A stretch of DNA of 64,000 nucleotides from ZAX-1 sp046533095 (GCA_046533095.1 JAJQRA010000024.1:62001-126000); one strand, 5' to 3'; counted from the stretch's first letter, positions 9,401 through 17,301 are shown. Notes: generated from the letters alone by a model not told the origin. Numbers and translations are program-made.

Positions 9401-9555
9401 CCAAAGGCACGATGGACAGCCTCGAACTGCGCCCGATTGAACAGGCAAAAATATCCTGTGCCAAGAAGCTGTTTAATGAGATTTCTACAACCGGTGTGAA
9501 GTACCACGATGTGGACAGCTACCAAAGCCTGCTCACGGTAATGGAGACGCTGTAA
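6409..9555 (+). CDS. Type III-like restriction subunit (Res), helicase-nuclease
   Basis: A 1048-residue superfamily 2 helicase with a C-terminal nuclease, starting at ATG 6409 overlapped with the previous stop (ATGA). Walker A is 'ETGTGKT' (GTGKT at residues 125-129), the DEAD-type box is 'LDEPQK' (DEPQ at 260-263), and motif VI is 'QEVGRGLRL' (589-597). A PD-ExK type nuclease sits near the end, with P978-D979 ('YSPDWAI') and E997-x-K999 ('AETKG'). This is the normal architecture of type III Res, which needs Mod for specificity and cuts after ATP-dependent communication between sites. It is the last gene of the operon; no clear intrinsic terminator follows. Confidence 0.93.
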   Translation: MKFQFKIQSFQTEAAESVVRVFAGQPNVGESKYRRDIGSEKKISDEERIARRGFVPISYSTLSEEQRRLVEEEYESAYRNENVQLSRAELLKNIRAIQTANNIKYSTDLAAGLGAVSLDVEMETGTGKTYVYIKTMFELHKAYGWGKFIVVVPSIAIREGVKKSFEMLEDHFMQIYGLKARHFIYNSSNLHQLDEFSQNNRINVMIINTQAFNTTMNEDKNVEGRGGNQAARIIYTKRDEFGSRRPIDVIKANRPVIILDEPQKMGGTATQNALKKNFAPLFSLNYSATHKTSHNLVYVLDALDAFKKKLVKKIEVKGFELKNLGGTNRYMYLAAVVIDRKKPPRARLEFEVSRVAGSPKRETHLLEVGDSLYTASKGLEEYKGISIADIDPIWATITFSNGDTLTAGEASGNVNEDDVRRIQIRETINSHFDKEEKLFEQGIKCLSLFFIDEVAKYRQYGDDGEENLGEYGRIFEEEYTATLNERLTLFPTAYQAYLRGIDTAETHRGYFSIDKKGHAVNSTVKRGTDESDDISAYDLILKRKEVLLSFEEPTRFIFSHSALREGWDNPNVFQICTLKHSDNATAKRQEVGRGLRLCVNSLGERQDLDVCGESFVQSVNMLTVVASESYAGFVADLQSEIKSDLYERPTNASVDYFNGRTVYLTDEQPHTLTVAEATAVYNYLVRNDYVDDNGGVTDTYRAAAEASSFAPMKPEIAPLAESVHKLVQAIFDPSILKDMAGNGHETKVKDNPLNENWAAFKDLWERINRRYAYTVEFNSDELKSKAIAAIDAELKVARLSYTLTKGLQEGTDFNVERTETKKLDRAHGGLATYDIIGKIAEGTSLTRRTITAILEGIKKERLWLFCENPEEFIAKVVHLINKQKASVVVEHITYAPSAEEPYSQDIFNMSRASDEYAKAFKAKHAIQDYVFTDGSASNSIERHFAADLDVADEVVVYAKLPRGPRGFYIPTPVGNYSPDWAISFKKGAVKHIFFIAETKGTMDSLELRPIEQAKISCAKKLFNEISTTGVKYHDVDSYQSLLTVMETL

Positions 9556-9634
9556 CCGACAGCGGATGAATGAAGCATCGTACTCGTCAATCGTTTTCAA
9601 CTTTGCCTCTGCATCCTATTTTTTTTAGACATAA

Positions 9635-9694
9635 ATATGCTCCTCCTATGATAGACGTTTATTATTTCGATTGTCTACCATAAGGGGAGCATAT
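9635..9694. repeat. Imperfect inverted repeat beyond the defence island
   Basis: Arms of 22 bases at 9635-9656 and 9673-9694 match as inverted repeats at 19 of 22 positions, around a 16-base spacer. It lies 80 bases past the Res stop. It has no T-run typical of an intrinsic terminator directly after the stem, so a remnant of a mobile element end or a boundary structure is as likely as a terminator. Confidence 0.6.
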
Positions 9695-9770
9695 CAAAAA
9701 TCAGCATTCACGAGTTTGAAATTTTTACTACCATAAGACGAACACTCGTGCCTTTTAAGTTTACCTCGGC

Positions 9771-10055
9771 TCAAATTCGAAGGACGTCAAAAATTTGTTG
9801 GTAGTTGCCTTCATTGACCGTAAATGTGTAATTGTCCTGCTTGCCTGCGAAGATCAAATCGAAGTTGCTGATCGCTTCATCTAAAGACAGTTTCTCCAAA
9901 CTGATGCGTATATCGTGCCCATAGCCTTCTAGGTGTAGACTATGGAAGCCATCATCTTTGCTGGTAGCAGAATAGTAAGTAATAAACATACCTTTCACTT
10001 TCCTAGATGCGGTATGAATTCCCTGTTGCGTGTACTTTAAATATATGTTTGCCAT
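9771..10055 (-). CDS. Small hypothetical protein, 94 residues
   Basis: The gene is on the minus strand, with a very good ribosome binding site (AGGAGG, then 5 bases, then ATG, read on the minus strand at about 10056-10066). This is the main reason to accept it as real. The product starts 'MANIYLKYTQQGIHTAS', has no predicted membrane segment or signal, and ends with 'NYQQIFDVLRI'. The pattern of short alternating strands and one helix suggests a compact alpha/beta domain. I do not recognise a family. It is a single gene between the restriction island and the convergent PPDK-like gene, so context gives no function. Confidence 0.6.
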   Translation of the reverse strand: MANIYLKYTQQGIHTASRKVKGMFITYYSATSKDDGFHSLHLEGYGHDIRISLEKLSLDEAISNFDLIFAGKQDNYTFTVNEGNYQQIFDVLRI

Positions 10056-10357
10056 TTACATCCTCCTCTAAAAAAATGTTCTTAAATAATCTTAACCATA
10101 AATAGATCGTTAGAATCTAGCCGATTGGATTACCAAGGACCATAGCCATCCATCCGATAAAATATCGAATGAATCAAAAATCTATAAATGATTTATTAAT
10201 TTTACCATTTTATATCTTATTTGACAATAGGTGGATGTACTTTAGATATTTTTTATTTACCGGCGAATATCATGTAGTTTGTGAACACAAAATGCAGTTT
10301 CTTTAAAGTGAGTAAAAAATGTTTTTTTCTGTGTTGTTTTTTGCTTTTTTGTTTTGC

Positions 10358-10386
10358 TTGATTTCCCATTCAATTATTTGTATAAT
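10358..10386 (+). promoter_or_regulatory. Sigma-A-type promoter of the PPDK-like gene
   Basis: TTGATT at 10358-10363, a 17-base spacer and a perfect TATAAT at 10381-10386. The predicted start is near 10393, leaving a leader of about 105 bases. Confidence 0.75.
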
Positions 10387-10392
10387 AAGGAA

Positions 10393-10499
10393 ATAGTGCT
10401 TTCGCCTCTACAAAGGCACAAGATGGGATGCCCTTTATTCTGTACCATAAGGGCAATGAGGGAACAGTGTTTTCACCCTGAAAGGGAAGGGGAAAGAAA
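10393..10499 (+). promoter_or_regulatory. Structured 5' leader of unknown class
   Basis: The leader shows a stem TGCCCTTTAT ... ATAAGGGCA at about 10429-10455 around an 8-base loop. Before it lies a complementary pair GTGC/GCAC (about 10397-10421), and after it a purine-rich stretch leading to GGGAAGGGGAAAG in front of the ATG at 10500. I cannot match it to a named riboswitch. Confidence 0.35.
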
Positions 10500-13064
10500 A
10501 TGGCAGTTGCAAATAAAGTCAGTACTGGCCTATCAGGCTTTGATCAGGTCATTGATATGTTGTGGCTAGGGGATAATGTGGTCTGGCAGGTGCAGTCCAT
10601 GAAAGACTATGTGCAAGTAGTGGAGCCGTTTATCCGGCAGGCAAAATCAGACCAACGGAGGCTGGTTTATTTTCGTTTTGGAAGCCATCCGCCGCTCATG
10701 GCAAAGGACGAACCCGATATATGGTATGATCTGGATGCATCAGAAGGCTTTGAGAGCTTTGCCACCAGAATACATAGCATCATTGAGCAGGAAGGCAGGA
10801 AGGTGTTCTATGTCTTTGACTGTTTAAGCGATCTGCTAGAGTTCTGGTACTCGGATCTTATGATCGGGAATTTTTTTAAAGTGACATGCCCATTCCTCTA
10901 TCAGCTGGATACGATCGCTTATTTTGCATTAAAAAGGGGTGCCCACACCTATAATACAGTGGCGCGTATCCGCGAAACAACACAGCTTTTGTTGGATCTT
11001 TATACCATCAACAATCAAATCTATATCCATCCGTTAAAGGTATGGAAACGATATTCCCCGACGATGTTTTTCCCCCATCTCATAAAAGCGGGGGAAGCCG
11101 TTTCGATTACAGCCAGCACCGAAGCTGCAGAGCTGTTTTCCGGCCTGTATCGTTCCGGTCAGGTGCGTGATTTTTGGGAGGAAACACTGGAACGCGCCCG
11201 CAAGCTGTTAGGACAAAAAGCAGAGGAGCAGGAGCAGATGAAAGAGCTTTTGATCAGCTTGATTATCGGAAGGGAGCCTCGCATTGTGGAGCTTAGCAGG
11301 CGGTATTTGACCTTGCAGGATATCCTAAAGATCGCTTCTAAGGAAATCGGAACGGGGTTTGTAGGTGGCAAAAGCGTGGGGATGCTGCTAGCGCGTAAAA
11401 TCCTTCAAACCGATGCTAGGGATATGCTAAAAGACCACTGGGAGCATCACGATTCCTATTATTTGGGCTCGGATGTCTTTTACACCTACATTGTGCAAAA
11501 TGGCTGGTGGGAACTGCGGACAAAGCAAAAAACAGCAGAGGGCTATTTCGCCCTGGCAGAAGAACTGAAGGAAAAACTGTTGCATGGCGTATTCCCGGAC
11601 AGGATACGGGAGCAGTTTATTCAGATGTTGGAATACTATGGGCAGTCGCCCATTATTGTCCGTTCGAGCTCTTTGCTGGAAGATAACTATGGCAATGCTT
11701 TCGCTGGAAAATATGAAAGTGTTTTTTGCGCCAATCAGGGTTCTCCGGATGATCGGTATGAGGCGTTTGAACAGGCAGTGCGTACCGTGTATGCAAGTAC
11801 CATGACAGCGGATGCCCTCGCCTACCGGATGGATCGGGGGCTGACGGGCAAGGACGAGCAGATGGCGATCTTAGTTCAGCGGGTTTCCGGGGACCATTAC
11901 GGCGAGTTTTTCTTTCCGCATATTGCAGGCGTGGGCAACTCGGTGAACCTATACCTGTGGGATCGGGATATGGATCCGGAAGCCGGAATGCTGCGACTGG
12001 TATTTGGCCTTGGCACAAGGGCAGTGGATCGTCTTGCGGGAGATTACGCACGGATCGTTTCCCTAGACCGGCCGGATAAGGGTCCTCCTGTCAATTACGG
12101 AGATGAGAAAAAGTTTTCGCAACACAAGGCAGATGTTTTGAATTTGCGGGAAAACTGCTTAGATGAGATTTCGCTGAACGATTTTTTGGAACAAGGTATG
12201 CGTGTGGGTAAAAATTTGCTGTTTAGTCCTGATCTAGAAATGCAAAGGCGGTTGGCGGAACTTGGCCGCACGACAGATCAAATGTCCTATATTGCCGATT
12301 TTAAGAAATTATTGGGGGAAACAGATTTTCCAAAGTTGATTCGGACTGTTTTTTCCACCCTAAGAAATGCATACCAATATCCGGTAGATATTGAATTTAC
12401 CGCCAATTTCACAAAAGACGGCACATTTAAGTTAAACTTGCTGCAATGTCGCCCCCTACAAACAAAAGGGCTTGGCAGGGCGGCAGTGGCGCCGACCCCG
12501 AAGCCAACGGAAACGCTTTTTGCCTCGACTGGGAGCTTTATGGGTGGAAATATACGGCTTGCCCTTGATTATGTACTGTTCGTAAAAGCGCATGAATACC
12601 TAGCGTTGTCCGAGCGGGACAAGTACAGTCTGGCTCGGTTGATCGGGGAGCTAAACCAGAAGCTTCAGCCACATAAAATATTGCTGATTGGCCCCGGACG
12701 TTGGGGAACGACAACGCCATCGTTAGGGGTACCGGTGCATTTTACCGAGCTTAGCCATATGGCGGCAATCTGTGAGGTGTCCTACCGGGAAGGTGGGCTG
12801 ATGCCGGAACTTTCTTTTGGTAGCCACTTTTTTCAGGATATTGTGGAGTCTGATATCTTTTATGCGGCGATATTTGATGGGAAGCCGGAGGTTGTGCTAA
12901 AGCCAGAGCTTTTTTTAAAAGAAGAGAACCAGATAGAAGCTTTTGTTGAGGCAAATGAGCAGATGCTAGGCGCATTATATCTGGCCAAAATGCCGGGTTT
13001 GGTGCTCTACGCTGATATTGTGACGCAAAAACTGATTTGCTTTATTGATAGAGACACACCATAA
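10500..13064 (+). CDS. PEP/pyruvate-binding (PPDK N-terminal, ATP-grasp) domain protein
   Basis: An 854-residue cytosolic protein. Residues about 280-680 match the ATP-grasp domain of pyruvate phosphate dikinase and PEP synthase: 'GGKSVGMLLARKIL', 'IVRSSSLLEDNYGNAFAGKY', 'MAILVQRVSGDHYGEFFF' and 'VFGLGTRAVDRLAGDY'. A further conserved block 'GPGRWGTTTPSLGVPV' follows near residue 737. The first 200 residues begin 'STGLSGFDQVIDMLWLGDNVVWQV', which resembles the opening of a KaiC/RecA-like domain but has no P-loop. The swivelling catalytic-histidine domain and the PEP barrel are both absent, so it cannot be a complete dikinase. A nucleotide-dependent phosphotransfer or regulatory role is inference. 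It has its own promoter and a structured leader. Confidence 0.8.
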   Translation: MAVANKVSTGLSGFDQVIDMLWLGDNVVWQVQSMKDYVQVVEPFIRQAKSDQRRLVYFRFGSHPPLMAKDEPDIWYDLDASEGFESFATRIHSIIEQEGRKVFYVFDCLSDLLEFWYSDLMIGNFFKVTCPFLYQLDTIAYFALKRGAHTYNTVARIRETTQLLLDLYTINNQIYIHPLKVWKRYSPTMFFPHLIKAGEAVSITASTEAAELFSGLYRSGQVRDFWEETLERARKLLGQKAEEQEQMKELLISLIIGREPRIVELSRRYLTLQDILKIASKEIGTGFVGGKSVGMLLARKILQTDARDMLKDHWEHHDSYYLGSDVFYTYIVQNGWWELRTKQKTAEGYFALAEELKEKLLHGVFPDRIREQFIQMLEYYGQSPIIVRSSSLLEDNYGNAFAGKYESVFCANQGSPDDRYEAFEQAVRTVYASTMTADALAYRMDRGLTGKDEQMAILVQRVSGDHYGEFFFPHIAGVGNSVNLYLWDRDMDPEAGMLRLVFGLGTRAVDRLAGDYARIVSLDRPDKGPPVNYGDEKKFSQHKADVLNLRENCLDEISLNDFLEQGMRVGKNLLFSPDLEMQRRLAELGRTTDQMSYIADFKKLLGETDFPKLIRTVFSTLRNAYQYPVDIEFTANFTKDGTFKLNLLQCRPLQTKGLGRAAVAPTPKPTETLFASTGSFMGGNIRLALDYVLFVKAHEYLALSERDKYSLARLIGELNQKLQPHKILLIGPGRWGTTTPSLGVPVHFTELSHMAAICEVSYREGGLMPELSFGSHFFQDIVESDIFYAAIFDGKPEVVLKPELFLKEENQIEAFVEANEQMLGALYLAKMPGLVLYADIVTQKLICFIDRDTP

Positions 13065-13075
13065 CCAGAAGGGAA

Positions 13076-13094
13076 GAAACACCATAGGTGTTTC
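13076..13094 (+). other. Short perfect hairpin in the gene spacer
   Basis: GAAACACC and GGTGTTTC pair perfectly around a 3-base loop (ATA), just before the ribosome binding site of the aminotransferase gene. There is no T-run, so it is more likely a transcript-stabilising or processing structure than a terminator. Confidence 0.55.
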
Positions 13095-13108
13095 TATGAG
13101 GAGTAGAA

Positions 13109-14308
13109 ATGGTTTCAAAGCAAACGTTAGAAGATATTAAAAATAGTTCCGCCGTTCGTGCCATGTTTGTGGAGGGGCAGAAATTAGCGGAAAAAGTAGG
13201 AGTAGAAAATGTGTTTGATTTTAGCCTAGGGAACCCCATGACAGAGGTACCAAAAGCATATACGCAGGCACTGCTAGAGATTATACAGGAAGAGAAATCG
13301 AGCGATATTCATGGATACATGGATAATGTAGGATATCCACAAGTAAGGCAGGCGATTGCCGATAATTTAAATGAACGTTTTGACACGGCATTTAACGCGA
13401 ATAATATCATCATGACGGTAGGGGCGGCAGGTGCTATGAATGTTGTATTAAAAACGGTGTTTGACGAAAAAGATGAGCTGATCGTATTTGCACCCTATTT
13501 TATGGAATACCGAAGCTACTGCAATAATTGGAAGGGGGTATTGATTGCGGTAGATCCGGACTACCGGACCTTTCAGCCGGATTTTGTAGATTTGGAGCAT
13601 AAAATAACAGCAAAAACCAAGGCAGTTATTATCAATAATCCGGTAAACCCTACCGGGGTTCTTTATACGGAAGAAACAATAAAAAAAATCGTGGAAATAT
13701 TAGAGAAGAAACAAGCAGAATATGCCCATGAAATCTATCTCATATCAGATGAGCCATATCGTGAGCTTGTGTATGATGGAAAGTCTGCCGTATTTTTAAC
13801 AAAGTATTATAAAAATACCTTTGTAGCCTATTCCTTTAGTAAATCGCTCTCTATTCCGGGCGACCGCATCGGCTATCTTGTGATACCGGATGAAATGGCA
13901 GATTTTGACACAATCTCTGCAGGGTTAGCCATAGCGAATCGAACCATCGGCTTTGTCAATGCACCTTCGCTCATGCAAAAAGCAGTAGCAAGATGCCTAA
14001 AGGAACGTACAGACATTGCATTTTATGACAGGAACCGTAAATTTATCTATAAAAGCCTAAAAGCACTCGGCTTTACCTGTATTAAGCCGGACGGATGCTT
14101 TTATCTGTTCTTGAAATCTCCGGTTTCGGATGAGGCAAAATTTACTGCGGCAGCGAAAAAATACAATATCATACTTGTGAATGGGACGTCATTTTCCTGC
14201 TCCGGATATGTCAGGCTGGCCTATTGCGTTTCTTATGAAATGATAGAGCGTTCCCTCCCGGCGTTTGAAAAATTGGCAAAGGAATATGGATTATTAAGCG
14301 AAAAATAA
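13109..14308 (+). CDS. Class I/II pyridoxal-phosphate aminotransferase
   Basis: This 399-residue fold-type I aminotransferase starts at ATG 13109 behind GAGGAG. It has the glycine-rich cofactor contact region 'VGAAGAMNVVLKT', the substrate carboxylate region 'NNPVNPTGVLY', and the Schiff-base lysine within 'YSFSKSLSIPGDRIGY', where the arginine contacts the cofactor phosphate. These resemble aspartate/aromatic aminotransferases of Clostridia. The exact amino-donor is not decidable from motifs. It follows the PPDK-like gene by 44 bases and precedes a HisC-like aminotransferase, so the three probably share transcripts. Confidence 0.88.
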   Translation: MVSKQTLEDIKNSSAVRAMFVEGQKLAEKVGVENVFDFSLGNPMTEVPKAYTQALLEIIQEEKSSDIHGYMDNVGYPQVRQAIADNLNERFDTAFNANNIIMTVGAAGAMNVVLKTVFDEKDELIVFAPYFMEYRSYCNNWKGVLIAVDPDYRTFQPDFVDLEHKITAKTKAVIINNPVNPTGVLYTEETIKKIVEILEKKQAEYAHEIYLISDEPYRELVYDGKSAVFLTKYYKNTFVAYSFSKSLSIPGDRIGYLVIPDEMADFDTISAGLAIANRTIGFVNAPSLMQKAVARCLKERTDIAFYDRNRKFIYKSLKALGFTCIKPDGCFYLFLKSPVSDEAKFTAAAKKYNIILVNGTSFSCSGYVRLAYCVSYEMIERSLPAFEKLAKEYGLLSEK

Positions 14309-14372
14309 GTGCGTGCGGTAAAGATGTATGAAAATGATACGAATAAAAAGCGACGAAAAAAAAGGGCTCAAT

Positions 14373-15446
14373 ATGCAGATTGGAACTGTTATGGCAAAAT
14401 GGGAAGAGAATGTTAGAAAAGTTGTCCCCTATGTACCGGGGGAGCAGCCTGTTGGCAAAAAAATGGTAAAATTAAATACAAATGAAAATCCTTATCCGCC
14501 GTCGCCAAACGTGGCAAAGGTTTTAAGGGAACTAAATGCAGATAATCTGCGCCTATATCCTGATCCTACGGCAAAGATATTAGTGGATGAACTCTCGGAT
14601 CATTATGGGGTCGCCCCGGATCAGATTTTTGTGGGCGTGGGTTCGGATGATGTGCTTGCAATGGCATTTTTGACTTTTTTTAACGGAACAAAGCCAATTT
14701 TATTTCCGGATATTACCTATTCTTTTTATGATGTATGGGCAAATTTATATGGAATTGCCTACGAATGCCCTTTGCTGGATGATGCATTTGAAATTAAAAA
14801 GGAAGACTACATGCGGGAAAATGGGGGCATTATATTACCAAATCCCAATGCACCCACGGGTATATGTCAAGGTTTAGATGAAATAAAAGAGATATTGGAT
14901 CATAATTTGGATGTGGTCGTTATCATAGATGAAGCATATATTGACTTTGGGGGCATCTCCGTGCTGTCGCTCATCGACGCGTATGATAATCTATTGGTGG
15001 TACAGACGTTTTCAAAATCAAGAAGCTTAGCAGGCATGCGCATTGGCTATGCTTTTGCCCAGCCAAAGCTTATAAAATATTTAAATGATGTGAAATACTC
15101 CTTCAATTCCTACACGATGGATCAGACGGCATTACATATGGGCGTGGCGGCAATCAAGGACACTGCATATTTTGAGAAAACGGTGGGAAAGATTATCCAC
15201 ACAAGAGCGTGGGTAAAAAAGGAACTTGCGGCACTTGGGTTTACATTTGGGGATTCCAAAGGGAATTTTATATTTGCAGCCCACCCGGTATACAAAGCAG
15301 AATTGCTATTTGAAGCGCTAAAGGCAGAGGAAATTTATGTACGGTATTTTAAACGTCCAAGAATAGACAATTATCTTCGCATTACAATCGGCACGGATGA
15401 AGAAATGCAGACACTGCTTGCATTTTTGAAAAATTATATGAAATAG
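14373..15446 (+). CDS. hisC: Histidinol-phosphate aminotransferase-like protein
   Basis: A fold-type I PLP enzyme of about 357 residues, normal for HisC. It shows 'YVPGEQP' near the N-terminus, 'KLNTNENPYPPSP', 'FVGVGSDDVLAMAF', 'LPNPNAPTG' and the Schiff-base lysine in 'QTFSKSRSLAGMRIGYA'. These are standard HisC signatures. Start choice: ATG 14373 has AAGGG at a suitable distance; ATG 14328 and ATG 14391 are alternatives, and family members usually begin close to the last. No other his gene lies nearby, so it may serve tyrosine/phenylalanine or histidine synthesis as a stand-alone gene. Its last codons are the first unit of a tandem repeat (15408-15521). Confidence 0.88.
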   Translation: MQIGTVMAKWEENVRKVVPYVPGEQPVGKKMVKLNTNENPYPPSPNVAKVLRELNADNLRLYPDPTAKILVDELSDHYGVAPDQIFVGVGSDDVLAMAFLTFFNGTKPILFPDITYSFYDVWANLYGIAYECPLLDDAFEIKKEDYMRENGGIILPNPNAPTGICQGLDEIKEILDHNLDVVVIIDEAYIDFGGISVLSLIDAYDNLLVVQTFSKSRSLAGMRIGYAFAQPKLIKYLNDVKYSFNSYTMDQTALHMGVAAIKDTAYFEKTVGKIIHTRAWVKKELAALGFTFGDSKGNFIFAAHPVYKAELLFEALKAEEIYVRYFKRPRIDNYLRITIGTDEEMQTLLAFLKNYMK

Positions 15447-15521
15447 AAAAAGGAATTGCATAAGCAGACGCTGCTTGCATTTTTGAAAAATTATTATAAA
15501 ATAGAAAAAGGAACTGCATAA
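15408..15521 (+). repeat. Tandem duplication of the 3' end of the hisC-like gene
   Basis: Unit 1 (15408-15463) spans the last codons, the stop and 17 bases beyond. Unit 2 (15464-15521) repeats it with a 2-base insertion and about four substitutions. A third, degenerate piece starts at 15522 and again ends in GCATTGCATAA near 15557. Only unit 1 is coding. Confidence 0.85.
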
Positions 15522-15599
15522 GCAGATATCTGAATATAGAAACAAGCATTGCATAAATGAAAACGGTGAAAATGTATATGTGGGAATGGGAGAAAATAA

Positions 15600-16100
15600 A
15601 TGGAAAGTTTCGTTACGTGGTTTACCGCTACCTTGGGGGAATATATTTCGAGGGAACTCGTGGTTTTTATTATTTCAATGATACCGATTTTGGAATTGAG
15701 GGGCGGCCTTATCGCGGCGGCTTTTCTTGATATTTCGATTGTAAAAGCAATTCCTATCTGTATTATTGGAAATGTCATTCCGATTCCGTTTATTTTGCTG
15801 TTTATCAAACAAATTTTTAAGTGGATGAAAAAAAGTAAGATTTTTCGGTCACTCATCGAATGGTTGGAAAAAAAGGCGATGGGCAAGAGCGATACAATTA
15901 AAAAATATGAATTCTGGGGCCTTGTACTGTTTGTAGGGATTCCGCTTCCCGGTACAGGTGCATGGACAGGGGCGCTCATCGCGGCATTGATGGGCATTGA
16001 TTTAAAAAAAGCCGTGCCGGCGATACTCGTTGGCGTTGCACTTGCGTCTATCATCATGTCCATTCTTTCTTTTGGACTGATTGGTAGCATCATTCGCTAG
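15600..16100 (+). CDS. Small multidrug-export-type membrane protein (COG2426 family)
   Basis: A 166-residue integral membrane protein. It has 'FIISMIPILELRGGLIAAAF' near the N-terminus, characteristic of the small multidrug export family. At least four hydrophobic segments follow ('IPICIIGNVIPIPFILLFI', 'GLVLFVGIPLPGTGAWTG', 'AILVGVALASIIMSILSFG'), with a basic cytosolic loop 'KWMKKSKIFR'. The start ATG 15600 follows GGGAGA. Real substrates of this family are not established. The polar and glycine-proline motifs also recall DedA-like transporters. It may be cotranscribed with the aminotransferases. Confidence 0.8.
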   Translation: MESFVTWFTATLGEYISRELVVFIISMIPILELRGGLIAAAFLDISIVKAIPICIIGNVIPIPFILLFIKQIFKWMKKSKIFRSLIEWLEKKAMGKSDTIKKYEFWGLVLFVGIPLPGTGAWTGALIAALMGIDLKKAVPAILVGVALASIIMSILSFGLIGSIIR

Positions 16101-16219
16101 GGAACGGTACCTTAACAACTGATAGGGCAAGTTTGAAATAAAAGAACAACCACACGAAAAACGGCGGTTAAGAAGGCATTTTACACGATACCGCATAGAG
16201 TAAAATGGCTGTGGATGCA

Positions 16220-16263
16220 AAAATAAAAAGCTCCTTCTGTGGCAGATTGCCATAGAAAGGAGC
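16220..16263 (-). terminator. Intrinsic terminator for the minus-strand 149-residue gene
   Basis: On the minus strand GCTCCTTTCTATGGCA pairs with TGCCACAGAAGGAGC (one bulge) around a 3-base loop, followed by TTTTTATTTT. It lies 64 bases downstream of that gene's stop. Confidence 0.8.
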
Positions 16264-16327
16264 ATAACAGTACGATTAGGATGATGGTACAGCCGGTCAA
16301 ATAAAGCGGGATGGGCCGTAAAATGTG

Positions 16328-16777
16328 CTAGAAATACCTTAATTCCTTTATATCTGCTATATTAACTTCAAAATTCTTCTCTTTTATCACGACGACGATC
16401 GTGCCACTTCTACTTATTTTCTTCACTAATACATCGCCACGATAAATATCCTTAACAGAATCTTTTGTTAAATGAAACCAACAATGTTCCCCACTATGTA
16501 CGATCACGGAGCCGCAGGCTAAACCTAGCTTTATTTCTATTTCAAATTTATAATAGTCGTTGCCATCGTACCTTAAATATGATATTTCCTTTAGGCCTAG
16601 AACGGTTTCTTTGTTATCTTTATTACGCAAGAGCACCTTATCGTGATCGAGCGCAGCGATGGTGCCTTCCGTAAAATTAAGATCACCTAATTTTTTGACA
16701 GATATCGTATCACCATTTTCTAGATATACAATACCTCCAACTCTTAGATATATCTTTAGTGCAACTTTTTCGCTCAT
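16328..16777 (-). CDS. Hypothetical beta-rich protein with an internal duplication
   Basis: A 149-residue minus-strand gene with a good ribosome binding site (GGGGAGGT, 7 bases before ATG 16777) and its own terminator. The two halves look related: each is a string of short beta strands ending in a helix-like 'LKEISYLRY' (about residues 62-70) and 'IKELRYF' (the C-terminal residues). Both contain a 'G-[DT]-[IV]-x-V-K' strand. I infer two SH3-like or Sm-like barrels. There is no signal peptide or membrane segment. I do not recognise a family. Confidence 0.6.
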   Translation of the reverse strand: MSEKVALKIYLRVGGIVYLENGDTISVKKLGDLNFTEGTIAALDHDKVLLRNKDNKETVLGLKEISYLRYDGNDYYKFEIEIKLGLACGSVIVHSGEHCWFHLTKDSVKDIYRGDVLVKKISRSGTIVVVIKEKNFEVNIADIKELRYF

Positions 16778-17087
16778 TTTATTTACCTCCCCATAGCCGT
16801 ATTTTGGTTCTGTAGAAGGAACATAATCTGTAGCTATTTAGCTGTACCTTCTGAGTAGTTGCTCATAATCTATTGAAAGAATGCGGCATGAATCGTTTTG
16901 CAGCGTTTTTCATGATGTAAACCTATTTATAATTTTATCATAAATTCGTTGATTTGCCAACAAAAAAAATCCCATTTCCGGATGGATTTGGAAGAGAAAA
17001 AGATTGAAAACAAGGAAACCGATACCTGCTCAAGCCTTCGTTCTTGTGCTCAACGATTTCGGAGGGAAAAACGGATAAGCAAGAGTT

Positions 17088-17101
17088 GTGTCAAATGACA
17101 T
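17088..17101. promoter_or_regulatory. Operator-like palindrome, copy 1
   Basis: GTGTCAAATGACAT: arms TGTCA/TGACA around AA, about 30 bases upstream of the -35 of the sugar cluster promoter. The same 12-base core recurs at 17303-17314. Confidence 0.5.
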
Positions 17102-17301
17102 GAAAATAGAGGAAATTAAATCAGAAGATTTAAAAACAGAAACTAATATGTATATAATGAACAAAAATAGAATGAAAAATTGTGAAAAAAAGCACTATTA
17201 TAAATTAAAATTTTATGATAAAATAAAAAAACAAAGAAAGTGATATATAAAATATACAATCACTGATCGATTTTTACAAATTATTGAACAAAAATGACTA
17301 T

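Larger units (their letters stand above)
10056..10499. other. 444-base intergenic region with promoter and structured leader
   Basis: The left part is A+T-rich and featureless apart from the ribosome binding site of the minus-strand gene. The right part holds a strong promoter (10358-10386) and an approximately 105-base transcribed leader before the ATG at 10500. I see no other gene. Confidence 0.6.

Noticed and set aside
1..9555. BREX or DISARM system
   Set aside because: No PglZ, BrxL, DrmB or phospholipase-D-type genes are present; Mod and Res are of the type III kind.
16960..16990. Minus-strand terminator in the 555-base spacer (T-run on minus strand after a weak stem)
   Set aside because: The stem is poorly paired and there is no minus-strand gene to its right that it could terminate.
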